From Catellatospora sichuanensis (GTDB lineage: Bacteria > Actinomycetota > Actinomycetes > Mycobacteriales > Micromonosporaceae), in assembly GCF_007483665.1 (NCBI RefSeq), contig NZ_ML660188.1, positions 5,105 through 69,104 of the forward strand: a stretch of DNA of 64,000 nt, given 5' to 3'. A model generated the notes under the pieces. That model did no database searches. It worked only from the letters and a program-made list of their open reading frames with translations, and had not been told where the DNA came from. A program made the position numbers and the translations under genes. Position 1 is the first letter of the stretch. Every line of letters begins with the position of its first letter. Of this stretch, positions 55,959 to 63,707 are shown in pieces.

Positions 55959-57023
55959 TCAGTCTGCCGTGCCGGACGTGGCCCGCGAGGCCTCGTGGTG
56001 CAGACGGGACTCGAACAGCGCTCGCACCGCCGGGACCTGACGCAGCAGGTCCAGCGCGTACGCGGCGTGCCCGGGCACGTAGCCGTTGCCGACCAGCATC
56101 GTCACGTCCGCGGCCAGGCCCTCCGCGCCCAGCGCCGCCGCCGCGAAACTCGTCGCCATCGAGAAGAAGATCACGGTGCCGCCGTCGGCGGTGGACAGGA
56201 TCGCACCGTGCTCGCAGCCGGGCACGTCCACGCAGACCACGGTCACGTCCGCGGCCCGGCCGCCCAGCGCGGCCTCGACCGCCTCGGCCAGCGCCACCGG
56301 GTTGCGGGCGTCGGCCATCGCGACGGCGTCGGCCAGGCCCGCATCCTCCAGCAGGGTGCGTTCGCGCTCGATCGGCACGACGCCGACGGTGCGGCTGGCG
56401 CCGGCGGCCTTGGCGGCGGCCAGGGACAGGGAGCCGCTCTTGCCCGCGCCGCCGATCACGGCGACGGTCGGGTTGTCGTACCGCGCCACCACCCGGGCGG
56501 TCAGTGCGGGCGCGCCGCACACGTCCATGACCGCGAGAGCCAGCTCGGGATCCATGTCGGCGGGCAGGACCGCGGCGATGGAGCGGGCGAACAGGATCGC
56601 GTGGCCCTCGCAGGGCACCTGCTCGCCGCCGCCGTCCCAGTGCTTGAGGCCGTCGGTGATCGACAGCGGGGTCAGCGTGAGGGAGACCAGGGTGGCGACC
56701 CGGTCGCCGACCTTGAGGCCGAGTGGGGAGTCCGGGCCGACGGCCTCGACGGTGCCGATCAGCATGCCGCCGGAGCCGGTGACGGGGTTCTGCATCTTGC
56801 CGCGGGCGCCGATGATCTCCAGGACCTCGGCGCGCACCGCGGCGCCGTCACCGCCGTGCTTGGTGGCCAGCTGCCGGAAGCTCGCCGCGTCGAGGTTGAG
56901 CCGCTCGACGGCGATCCGCACCTCGTCTGCCGCTATTTCGGGCGAATTGTCCAGGCGGAGCGCCGCCTGGGGCAATACGCCGCCCGGTTCCAGGACCCGG
57001 TGCAGGCCGATCGGTGACGTCAT
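55959..57023 (-). CDS. kdd: L-erythro-3,5-diaminohexanoate dehydrogenase
   Basis: A 354-aa dehydrogenase with a Zn-like (MDR) architecture: GMLIGTVEAVGPDSPLGLKVGD (about 86-107), then the Rossmann segment VAVIGGAGKSGSLSLAAAKAAG (about 185-206). It matches Kdd of lysine-fermenting bacteria, which oxidises 3,5-diaminohexanoate to 3-keto-5-aminohexanoate with NAD. It is the first gene of the minus-strand operon. A TTTTTAGGAGAAC ribosome site precedes ATG 57023. Confidence 0.92.
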   Translation of the reverse strand: MTSPIGLHRVLEPGGVLPQAALRLDNSPEIAADEVRIAVERLNLDAASFRQLATKHGGDGAAVRAEVLEIIGARGKMQNPVTGSGGMLIGTVEAVGPDSPLGLKVGDRVATLVSLTLTPLSITDGLKHWDGGGEQVPCEGHAILFARSIAAVLPADMDPELALAVMDVCGAPALTARVVARYDNPTVAVIGGAGKSGSLSLAAAKAAGASRTVGVVPIERERTLLEDAGLADAVAMADARNPVALAEAVEAALGGRAADVTVVCVDVPGCEHGAILSTADGGTVIFFSMATSFAAAALGAEGLAADVTMLVGNGYVPGHAAYALDLLRQVPAVRALFESRLHHEASRATSGTAD

Positions 57024-57118
57024 TGTCCGGTTCTCCTAAAAAGTGAAGTGCACCCGCGAGATCAAAACCAATATTGCGGTTAGATTTGATGTGTGCGGGA
57101 AATTCTACGGCAGACTAG

Positions 57119-57147
57119 TTGGTAGGCCGAAGAACTTCCAGTATGGT
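57119..57147 (+). promoter_or_regulatory. kamA promoter in the kdd-kamA divergent region
   Basis: TTGGTA (57119-57124), a 17-bp spacer, TATGGT (57142-57147), with the start site near 57154 and a 20-nt leader carrying AAAGGAG. The 150-bp kdd-kamA interval is notably AT-rich around AATATTGCGGTTAGATTTGA (57070-57089), a good place for an Lrp-like or other amino-acid-responsive regulator. No B12 riboswitch is seen. Confidence 0.6.
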
Positions 57148-57175
57148 CAACGGGACCGCAAAGGAGAGGCCACCG

Positions 57176-58540
57176 ATGAACGCTGGGCAACCCTACGAGT
57201 ACCGCCGCGTAGAGCTGATCGAACCGGACTGGACCCGGTTCCCGGGCTGGCGCGACGTCACCCTCGCGCAGTGGGAGTCCGCGCAGTGGCAGCGCGTCAA
57301 CTGCATCAAGAACATCAAGCAGCTGCGCGCCGTGCTCGGCGACACCGTCGACGAGACCTTCTACGCCGACCTCGAGGCCGACCAGAAGGCGCTGGCCACG
57401 ATGTCGATGCTGGTCCCCCCGCAGATGATCAACACGATGGCGCGGGAAGAGCTGACCACCGAGGCGTTCTACGCCGACCCGGTGCGCCGCTACATGATCC
57501 CGGTCGCCTCCGACCGGCTCACCGAGTGGGCCAGCCACCCGCACGCCAGCCGCGACAGCCTGCACGAGCACGACATGTGGGTCGCCGAGGGCCTCACCCA
57601 CCGCTACCCCACCAAGGTGCTCGCCGAGCTGCTGTCCACCTGCCCGCAGTACTGCGGCCACTGCACCCGCATGGACCTGGTCGGCAACTCCACCCCCGCG
57701 GTCGAGAAGCTCAAGCTCACCCTCAAGCCCGTCGACCGCTACGACGCGCACATCGCCTACCTCAAGGCCCACCCGGGCGTGCGTGACGTCGTCGTCTCCG
57801 GCGGCGACGTGGCCAACGTGCCGTGGAAGAACCTCGAGTCGTACCTGATGCGCCTGCTCGAGATCGACACCATCCGTGACATCCGGCTGGCCACCAAGGC
57901 GCTGATGGGCCTGCCCCAGCACTGGCTGCAGCCCGAGGTCGTCGAGGGCCTGGAGCGGGTCGCCCGCACCGCCCGCCGGCGCGGCGTCAACCTGGCGATC
58001 CATACGCACGTCAACCACGCCAACTCGATCACCCCGACCGTGGCCCGGGCCGCGAAGACGGCCCTCGAAGTCGGCGTCCGCGACGTACGCAACCAGGGCG
58101 TGCTCATGCGCGGCGTCAACGCGACCTCGCCGGACCTGCTCGACCTGTGCTTCGCGCTGCAGGGCGAGGCGAACATCCTGCCGTACTACTTCTACATGTG
58201 CGACATGATCCCCAACGCCGAGCACTGGCGGGTCTCCGTCGGCGCCGCCCAGCAGCTGCAGCACGACATCATGGGCTACCTGCCCGGCTACGCCACCCCG
58301 CGCATCGTCTGCGACGTGCCGTTCGTCGGCAAGCGCTGGGTCCACATGGTCACCGAGTACGACCGCGAGAACGGCATCTCGTACTGGACCAAGAACTACC
58401 GCACCTCCATCGAGGCCGACCAGGACGTCGACGTGCTGTCCCAGCGCTACGCGTACTACGACCCGATCGACACCCTGCCCGAGTCCGGCCAGAAGTGGTG
58501 GCGCAAGCAGATGGACGAGCAGCTCGCCACCGAGGCCTGA
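57176..58540 (+). CDS. kamA: lysine 2,3-aminomutase
   Basis: A 454-aa radical-SAM/PLP enzyme. The cluster motif CPQYCGHC uses C156, C160 and C163. VVVSGGDVANVPWKNLESYL binds SAM. The PLP lysine is probably Lys386 in DVPFVGKRW; the clostridial enzyme has GGGGK here, so this belongs to a variant subgroup, while the preceding Asp (substrate contact) is kept. It turns L-lysine into beta-lysine, the entry step. A strong AAAGGAGAG site precedes ATG 57176. A long T-ended hairpin follows at 58560. Confidence 0.9.
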   Translation: MNAGQPYEYRRVELIEPDWTRFPGWRDVTLAQWESAQWQRVNCIKNIKQLRAVLGDTVDETFYADLEADQKALATMSMLVPPQMINTMAREELTTEAFYADPVRRYMIPVASDRLTEWASHPHASRDSLHEHDMWVAEGLTHRYPTKVLAELLSTCPQYCGHCTRMDLVGNSTPAVEKLKLTLKPVDRYDAHIAYLKAHPGVRDVVVSGGDVANVPWKNLESYLMRLLEIDTIRDIRLATKALMGLPQHWLQPEVVEGLERVARTARRRGVNLAIHTHVNHANSITPTVARAAKTALEVGVRDVRNQGVLMRGVNATSPDLLDLCFALQGEANILPYYFYMCDMIPNAEHWRVSVGAAQQLQHDIMGYLPGYATPRIVCDVPFVGKRWVHMVTEYDRENGISYWTKNYRTSIEADQDVDVLSQRYAYYDPIDTLPESGQKWWRKQMDEQLATEA

Positions 58541-58559
58541 GCCCGTCCCCGCACGACAG

Positions 58560-58599
58560 GGCCCCGCCTCCCGCTGTTTACGCAGCTGGGGGCGGGGCC
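58560..58599 (+). terminator. terminator after kamA
   Basis: GGCCCCGCC (58560-58568) pairs with GGCGGGGCC (58591-58599) across a 22-nt loop that contains its own CAGC/GCTG pairing; TTTCTC follows at once. Confidence 0.8.
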
Positions 58600-58617
58600 T
58601 TTCTCGATACTGAGGAC

Positions 58618-59484
58618 ATGGCGAGCACCGTCGTCGACAACCGCCGGCAGGCCCGGCGCGGCCTGACCGTCTTCGGAATCCTCGTCGCCGTCTTCGCCGC
58701 GATCTTCCAGTCGATCCTCGCCGCCACCACCAACCCGTGGTGGGTGTACGCCGTCATGTGGTCGGTCGCCGCCGCCTCCGTCATCACCCGCCTCGTCCTG
58801 AACGAGGGCTTCGACGACGTCTCCTTCCGGTTCGGACCCGCCCGCCGCACCCTGCCCTGGATCGCCCTCGGCATCGCCTTCCCGCTGGTCGTCGGAGGAG
58901 TCGCCTACGGCACCGCATGGCTCACCGGACTCGCCCGGTTCACCGCGCCCGCAGCGTTCGGCGGCTTCGGCGGCCGCCTCCTGCTGGCCGCCACCATCGG
59001 CACCGTGATCAGCGCCCTGTCCGCGGCCGGTGAGGAGATCGGCTGGCGCGGTTACATGCTCACCCGGCTCATCCAGGCCGGGGTGCCCCGGCCCGTGTTC
59101 GTCAGCGGGCTCATCTGGGGCCTGTGGCACGTCCCGCTCATCCTCACCGGGTTCATCTACGGCGGCCACCCGTACACCTGGCTCGCGGTCCTGGTGTTCT
59201 TGATCTCCGCCGTCGCCACCGGTTACGTGATCGCCCGTACCCGGCTGGAGACCGGCAGCATCTGGCCGCCCATCACCCTGCACGCCGCTTACAACAGCGT
59301 CGTCCAGGCCGTGTTCGACCCGGCCACCGCCGGCCCGAACGCTGCGTTCTGGGTCGGTGAGGAGGCCGGGCTGCTCGTCGCCGCCACCCTCGTCGTCGCC
59401 GCCGTCATCTGCAGCCGCGGCACCTGGCGCCTGCTCGCCACGCCCGGCCGGCCGCTCGCCGTGCCGCCCGGCATCCGCCTGTGA
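58618..59484 (+). CDS. CPBP intramembrane glutamic protease
   Basis: A 288-aa membrane protein with about eight helices. The catalytic motifs of the CPBP/Abi family are present: E139-E140-IGW-R144 (EExxxR), GLWHVPLILTG (His, about 168) and HAAYNS (about 223). Such proteases process prenylated or bacteriocin-related peptides. ATG 58618 lies 18 bp after the kamA terminator. GATACT ends 6 nt upstream, giving a near-consensus leaderless promoter. Confidence 0.87.
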   Translation: MASTVVDNRRQARRGLTVFGILVAVFAAIFQSILAATTNPWWVYAVMWSVAAASVITRLVLNEGFDDVSFRFGPARRTLPWIALGIAFPLVVGGVAYGTAWLTGLARFTAPAAFGGFGGRLLLAATIGTVISALSAAGEEIGWRGYMLTRLIQAGVPRPVFVSGLIWGLWHVPLILTGFIYGGHPYTWLAVLVFLISAVATGYVIARTRLETGSIWPPITLHAAYNSVVQAVFDPATAGPNAAFWVGEEAGLLVAATLVVAAVICSRGTWRLLATPGRPLAVPPGIRL

Positions 59485-59504
59485 GCCTGCCGGCCGCGTT
59501 CCCG

Positions 59505-60365
59505 TCAGGCGGGGACCGTGCCCGCGACCACCCAGACCGTCAGCGCCACCAGGAAGTCCTCCCGCTCGTCCGCGTCGCGGACCACGTCCAGCCAGCGGTC
59601 CACCGTCGCCGTGGCGTCGCCGTCCTCCTCCCCCACGATGTGCAGCAGCATGTCCCGATCGAAGTAGGGCACCACGTGCTGCGCCTCGGCCGGGTCCGTG
59701 AAGCACATCGTCATCGGGTGGCACTCCAGCTCGCCGACGCCCGCCCGGCGCAGCCGGTTGCGCAGCGTGCGGCCCATCGTCGGGTTGGACATCACGCTGT
59801 GGTGCCGCAGCCGCCACATCATCGGTGTGAGCACCTCGGCGGGCAGCCCGTCGAAGACCAGCGACTCCCAGTCGGTGTCCACCAGGCAGATCCGCCCCTG
59901 CGGGCGGGTCACCCGGATCAGTTCCGCGATCACCGCCTCCGCCTGCGGCAGGTGTTGCAGCGTACGCTCGCACCGCACCGCGTCGAAGACGTCGGCCGGG
60001 TAGTCCAACCTGGCCAGATCCCCGGTGACGAAGCGGACGTCGCCGGCGTCGGGGTGGGTCTGGTGCCACCGCTCGTAGCGGTGCGCGGCCAGCGAGAGCA
60101 TGCTGCGCGAGTTGTCGACGCCGTCGACCCGGCCGTCCGCGCCGACCAGCAGCGCCAGCGCGAGCACTTCCTCTCCCAGCCCGCAACCTCCGTCGAGCAC
60201 GTGGTGACCGGGCTTGACGTGCATCGTCTCGGATGCCCGCGTCCGGATGTCGGTGATCGCCCGGTAGGCGGCGGCTTTGTCGAGGTATGCCACGAGCCGT
60301 GCCTGCATCTGCGGCGGGCTCTGGTCGACCCGCGCGTAGTGCGGCATGAGCGGCGCATCCGTCAT
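59505..60365 (-). CDS. SAM-dependent methyltransferase
   Basis: A 286-aa class I methyltransferase: the SAM motif HHVLDGGCGLGEEVLALA (about 54-71), DNSRSMLSLA (about 82-91, acidic ribose contact), VRFVTGDLARLDYPADVFDAVRCERTLQHL (about 109-138) and a C-terminal PMTMCFTDPAE. It resembles UbiE/Methyltransf_11 types. The substrate is unknown. TGAGGT immediately precedes ATG 60365. It is divergent from the phosphatase gene across 188 bp. Confidence 0.87.
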   Translation of the reverse strand: MTDAPLMPHYARVDQSPPQMQARLVAYLDKAAAYRAITDIRTRASETMHVKPGHHVLDGGCGLGEEVLALALLVGADGRVDGVDNSRSMLSLAAHRYERWHQTHPDAGDVRFVTGDLARLDYPADVFDAVRCERTLQHLPQAEAVIAELIRVTRPQGRICLVDTDWESLVFDGLPAEVLTPMMWRLRHHSVMSNPTMGRTLRNRLRRAGVGELECHPMTMCFTDPAEAQHVVPYFDRDMLLHIVGEEDGDATATVDRWLDVVRDADEREDFLVALTVWVVAGTVPA

Positions 60366-60553
60366 ACCTCAATTCTGTGAGTACTGGAGCCTCCGCAGGC
60401 GGAACCGCCAAGATCACCTCCTACCGGCGGCGGCACGCTCCCGCTAGAGCTTCCTAGGCCGCTAGGAGCAAGACTCACAGGTCGAAACCGCCCGTCCTGG
60501 TTCTGATCACCGCTAACGTGTCCTCAGGAACACGAGCGGGGAGGATCGGCACC

Positions 60554-61117
60554 ATGCGAGAGATCGTGGTGGTCCGGCACGGGCAGACGGAGTGGAGCGC
60601 CAACGGCCGCCACACCTCGTACACCGACCTGCCACTGACCGCCGAAGGCGAACGCCAGGCCGCCCAACTGGCCGGACGGCTGGCAGGGCGGGCGTTCGCC
60701 GCGGTGCTGTGCAGCCCCCTGCAGCGCGCGGTACGCACCGCCGCGCTGGCCGGTCTGGAGATCACCGCCACCGACGACGACCTGCTGGAGTGGAACTACG
60801 GCGCCTACGAGGGCCGCACCACGGTCGAGATCCGCCAGGAGCGTCCCGAGTGGACCGTGTGGCAGCACGGCTGCCCGGGCGGCGAGACGGCCGCCCAGGT
60901 CGGCGCCCGCAGCGACCGTGTCCTGGAACGCGCCCGGACCATGCTGGCCAGTGGCGACGTCGCGCTCGTCGGGCACGGCCACCTGCTGCGCGCGCTAACC
61001 GCCCGCTGGCTGGGTCTGCCGCCACAGGACGGCGCGTTGTTCCGGCTGGAGACGGGCACCCTCAATGTGCTCGGCTTCGAGCGCGAGACACCCGTCCTGC
61101 TGCGCTGGAACAGCTGA
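60554..61117 (+). CDS. histidine phosphatase (GpmB-like)
   Basis: A 187-aa phosphatase: VVVRHGQTEWSANGRHTSYTD (about 4-24, catalytic His in RHG), CSPLQRAVRTAALAG and LVGHGHLLRALTA (second His). SD site GGGGAGGAT precedes ATG 60554. TAACGT (60514-60519) would give a 27-nt leader. The upstream interval holds TCCTAG-GCCG-CTAGGA (60452-60467), a perfect inverted repeat that could be an operator, and a CGCCAAGATC string. Confidence 0.9.
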   Translation: MREIVVVRHGQTEWSANGRHTSYTDLPLTAEGERQAAQLAGRLAGRAFAAVLCSPLQRAVRTAALAGLEITATDDDLLEWNYGAYEGRTTVEIRQERPEWTVWQHGCPGGETAAQVGARSDRVLERARTMLASGDVALVGHGHLLRALTARWLGLPPQDGALFRLETGTLNVLGFERETPVLLRWNS

Positions 61118-61190
61118 GCCGCCACTGCCCCGAACATGCCGTCGGCCAACGCGCGCTGCCAGCGTGCCGCGGGTGAGGTCCTCTCGGTGA

Positions 61191-61310
61191 CGGCGGCGCG
61201 AGCTGTGGCGGCTGCACGGCTACCTGGCGGTCGTCGCGGTCGACGGCGCGTCGGCGTTCGGCCGCCCCTTCGTGCGGCGGATCGCCGAGGCGGTGGCCCG
61301 CTACCGTTAG
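61191..61310 (+). pseudogene. C-terminal gene remnant
   Basis: From just after TGA 61188-61190 to TAG 61308-61310 one frame has near-perfect G/C third positions and reads RELWRLHGYLAVVAVDGASA, then FGRPFVRRIAEAVARYR. No start codon or upstream coding frame fits. It therefore looks like the 3' end of a decayed gene. I do not recognise the parent family. Confidence 0.35.
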
Positions 61311-61342
61311 GCGCGCAGCCTTCGGCCGCCCTCGGTGGGGGC

Positions 61343-61849
61343 TCAGGCCCGCAGCGCGTCGTCGGGGTCGGCGCCGACGGCCGACAGCACGCCGCTGAAG
61401 AAGCGGCGGATGCACACGGCCAGCACGATCTGCAGGACGTCGGTGTCGGACAGCCCGAATGCGCGCAGCGGGGCGGCGTCCTTTCCGGTGATCGAGGTCG
61501 GATCGGCCGCGGCCTGGTCCGCGAAGTCCATGATCGCGACGTCGACGGGGTCGAGGCCGGCGCTGTGGTGGTCGGCGATGATGGCCCGCAGTTGTGTTTC
61601 GTCGTAGAAGCGGTCGCGTAGCACCTTGGCGTGGGCGAGGGTGCAGTAGTCCGAGCCCAGCCGCCGGGCGGCGGCGAGGGTGACCAGCTCGTACCGGCGC
61701 AGGTCCATGCCGTCGCGCACGCTGCCGGCCAGCTGCTGCCAGCCCGCGTACGCGTCGGGCGCCAGCGCGAACACCCGCAGGTAGTTGGGGATGTAGTCGG
61801 TCTGGTCGGCGTACAGGGGCGACGCGGCGGGGGTGACGAGATAGGTCAT
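61343..61849 (-). CDS. carboxymuconolactone decarboxylase/AhpD-like protein
   Basis: A 168-aa helical protein. The CMD motif is RRLGSDYCTLAHAKVL (Cys69-x3-His73), with DFADQAAADPTSITG upstream of the last helix. AhpD family members use CxxC plus His; here the second Cys is absent (C-x3-H only), so peroxidase activity via a disulfide is unlikely without another thiol. TAACGT (complement of 61857-61862) lies 7 nt before ATG 61849. Confidence 0.85.
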   Translation of the reverse strand: MTYLVTPAASPLYADQTDYIPNYLRVFALAPDAYAGWQQLAGSVRDGMDLRRYELVTLAAARRLGSDYCTLAHAKVLRDRFYDETQLRAIIADHHSAGLDPVDVAIMDFADQAAADPTSITGKDAAPLRAFGLSDTDVLQIVLAVCIRRFFSGVLSAVGADPDDALRA

Positions 61850-61925
61850 GGCCGCGACGTTAGACGCGGGTGCGCTCCGGCGCGGGCCGAAGTCCCCCAT
61901 CCGTCAGTCCGGACGACGGGGCCGG

Positions 61926-62546
61926 TCAGGCTCCTGCGGGCCGGGCCTCTGCCGGCACCTGCAGCAGACCGAGGCTGCTGTGCCAGAGCGTGCCCAGCTG
62001 GGCCGGGTCGTCCAGCAGCTTCGCCAGCAGTACCCGGCCCTCGACCTGGGCGACGATGGAGCGGGCCGCGTCACGGGTGTCGACGGCGGGGCCCGCCTGC
62101 CCGGCGCTCTTCGCCTCGACGATCACCTTCTCGATCATGTCGATCTGCGCCTCGAAGATCTCCTGCAGCCGGTCGCGGATCTCCGGGACCTGGTTGCTGA
62201 GTTCGGCGGCGAGGTTGCCGAACAGGCAGCCGACGACCAGGCCCGCCTGCTGCCGACCGGCCCGCTGGAATTGCTCGGTCGCCTCGAACAGGTCGCGCAG
62301 CCGCTCCAGGGGCGCGCGACCGCTGCCGAGCAGCTCGCTCCACTGCTGCTGCTGAGCGGCCCAGTGCTCGTCGATGACGGTGAGCGCGAGCGCCTGCTTG
62401 GAGGCGAAGAAGTGGTAGAAGCTGCCCTTCGGCACACCGGCGGCCGCGCAGATCTCCGCGACGCCCAGCGCCGAGTAGCCCCGCTGCTCGATCAGCGTCC
62501 GGGCCGCTTCCAGGATCTTGTTCCGCGCGTCACTCGTTCTACCCAT
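61926..62546 (-). CDS. TetR family regulator
   Basis: A 206-aa TetR. The N-terminal HTH is NKILEAARTLIEQRGYSALGVAEICAAAGVPKGSFYHFFASK with its recognition helix at about 39-48. The C-terminal ligand-binding domain is TetR_C_11-like (LVVGCLFGNLAAELSNQ). It probably represses itself and the divergent SDR/tautomerase genes through TAGAC-N5-GTCTA sites between them. TATCGT (complement of 62554-62559) ends 7 nt before ATG. Confidence 0.92.
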   Translation of the reverse strand: MGRTSDARNKILEAARTLIEQRGYSALGVAEICAAAGVPKGSFYHFFASKQALALTVIDEHWAAQQQQWSELLGSGRAPLERLRDLFEATEQFQRAGRQQAGLVVGCLFGNLAAELSNQVPEIRDRLQEIFEAQIDMIEKVIVEAKSAGQAGPAVDTRDAARSIVAQVEGRVLLAKLLDDPAQLGTLWHSSLGLLQVPAEARPAGA

Positions 62547-62550
62547 GGCA

Positions 62551-62598
62551 TTGACGATACACGACCAGTCGTCTACCTTTTAGTAGACCGGTCGTCTA
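62551..62598 (+). promoter_or_regulatory. SDR promoter with TetR operators
   Basis: TTGACG (62551-62556), 17-bp spacer, TACCTT (62574-62579). TAGAC-CGGTC-GTCTA (62584-62598) is a perfect inverted repeat, and GACCAGTCGTCTA (62563-62575) is its near-copy, 23 bp upstream. Both overlap or follow the -10, so TetR binding would block transcription; the near-copy also overlaps the tetR promoter. Confidence 0.75.
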
Positions 62599-62638
62599 GT
62601 ACGCCTCCGGCCACCGCGAAGAGCAAAGGAAACGAACC

Positions 62639-63355
62639 ATGAGCTTCGAAAACGGGCAGAAGGTCGCTGTGATCACCGGTGCCTCGCAGGGCATCGGCGC
62701 GGGCCTGGTGGAGGGCTACCGCAAGCTCGGCTACGGCGTCGTCGCGACCTCGCGCACCATCCCCGCCTCGGCCGACCCGAACATCGTGACCGTGCAGGGC
62801 GACATCGCCCACGCCGACACCGCCGAGCGCGTGACCCAGGCTGCGCTGGACCGCTTCGGCCGCATCGACACCCTCGTCAACAACGCGGGCATCTTCATCG
62901 CCAAGCCGTTCACCGACTACACCGTCGACGACCTCGCACAGGTCACCGGCATCAACCTCGCCGGATTCTTCCACCTCACCCAGCGGGTGCTGCCGCACCT
63001 GCTGGCAGCCGGCGGCGGTCACATCGTCAGCATCACCACGAGTCTGGTGGACCAGGCCGACAAGAACGTGCCGTCGGTGCTGGCCTCGCTGACCAAGGGC
63101 GGCATCAACTCCGCGACCAAGTCGCTGGCCATCGAGTACGCCTCGCGCGGCGTGCGGGTCAACGCCGTCGCGCCGGGCATCATCAAGACCCCGATGCACC
63201 CGGTCGAGTACCACGAGACGTACGCCGGGCTGCACCCCGTCGGCCGGATGGGCGAGACGGACGACATCGTCGGGGCGGTCCTGTACCTCGAGTCGGCACC
63301 CTTCGTCACCGGCGAGATCCTGCACGTCGACGGCGGCCAGAACGCCGGCCACTGA
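62639..63355 (+). CDS. SDR family oxidoreductase, atypical active site
   Basis: A 238-aa Rossmann SDR: VAVITGASQGIGAGL (9-23) and NNAGIF (82-87) are standard. The catalytic YxxxK is replaced by AxxxK (VLASLTKGG, about 146-154), while Ser (SITTS) and Lys are retained. This variant is recognised in some actinomycete/fungal-like SDRs and may reduce an unusual substrate or bind NAD only. AAAGGAAACGAACC precedes ATG. It is under TetR control and followed by a tautomerase. Confidence 0.88.
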   Translation: MSFENGQKVAVITGASQGIGAGLVEGYRKLGYGVVATSRTIPASADPNIVTVQGDIAHADTAERVTQAALDRFGRIDTLVNNAGIFIAKPFTDYTVDDLAQVTGINLAGFFHLTQRVLPHLLAAGGGHIVSITTSLVDQADKNVPSVLASLTKGGINSATKSLAIEYASRGVRVNAVAPGIIKTPMHPVEYHETYAGLHPVGRMGETDDIVGAVLYLESAPFVTGEILHVDGGQNAGH

Positions 63356-63383
63356 CCCGCCCGATCACCAGAGAGGACCGATC

Positions 63384-63623
63384 ATGCCCATCGTCAACAT
63401 CCAGATCACCCGCGAGGGCAGCACGCCGGGCACGGCGGCCGCGACCGCCGAGCAGAAGGCGGCGCTCATCGCGGGCGTCAGCAAGCTGCTGCTGGACGTG
63501 CTGGACAAGCCGCTGGACTCGACGTTCGTCGTCATCGACGAGGTCGAGCCCGAGAACTGGGGCCGGGGCGGCCTGCCCGTCCCGCAGTACCGCGAGCAGC
63601 AGCGCTCGGGCGACCGCCGGTAG
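63384..63623 (+). CDS. 4-oxalocrotonate tautomerase family protein
   Basis: A 79-aa protein starting MPIVNIQITREG; the mature N-terminal Pro2 is the general base of this superfamily. The size, helix (KQALIAGVSKLLLDVL type) and FVVIDEVEPENWG strand match single-domain tautomerases like PptA. AGAGAGGACC precedes ATG. Together with the SDR and AhpD-like gene it suggests a small aromatic or ketone-processing unit (inference). Confidence 0.9.
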   Translation: MPIVNIQITREGSTPGTAAATAEQKAALIAGVSKLLLDVLDKPLDSTFVVIDEVEPENWGRGGLPVPQYREQQRSGDRR

Positions 63624-63646
63624 GGCGTCTGCCCGCCGGGGCAAAG

Positions 63647-63690
63647 CAGGGGCGTGTGGTTTCCGTGTCACCGGGAACTGCGCGCCCCTG
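63647..63690 (+). terminator. hairpin after tautomerase gene
   Basis: CAGGGGCG (63647-63654) is complementary to CGCCCCTG (63683-63690), 24 bp past the stop. Confidence 0.55.
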
Positions 63691-63707
63691 TCGGGACTCG
63701 CCGTGGC

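Noticed and set aside
57024-57175. Cobalamin riboswitch before kdd/kamA
   Set aside because: The 150-bp region is too short for a B12 riboswitch and shows no B12-box-like element.
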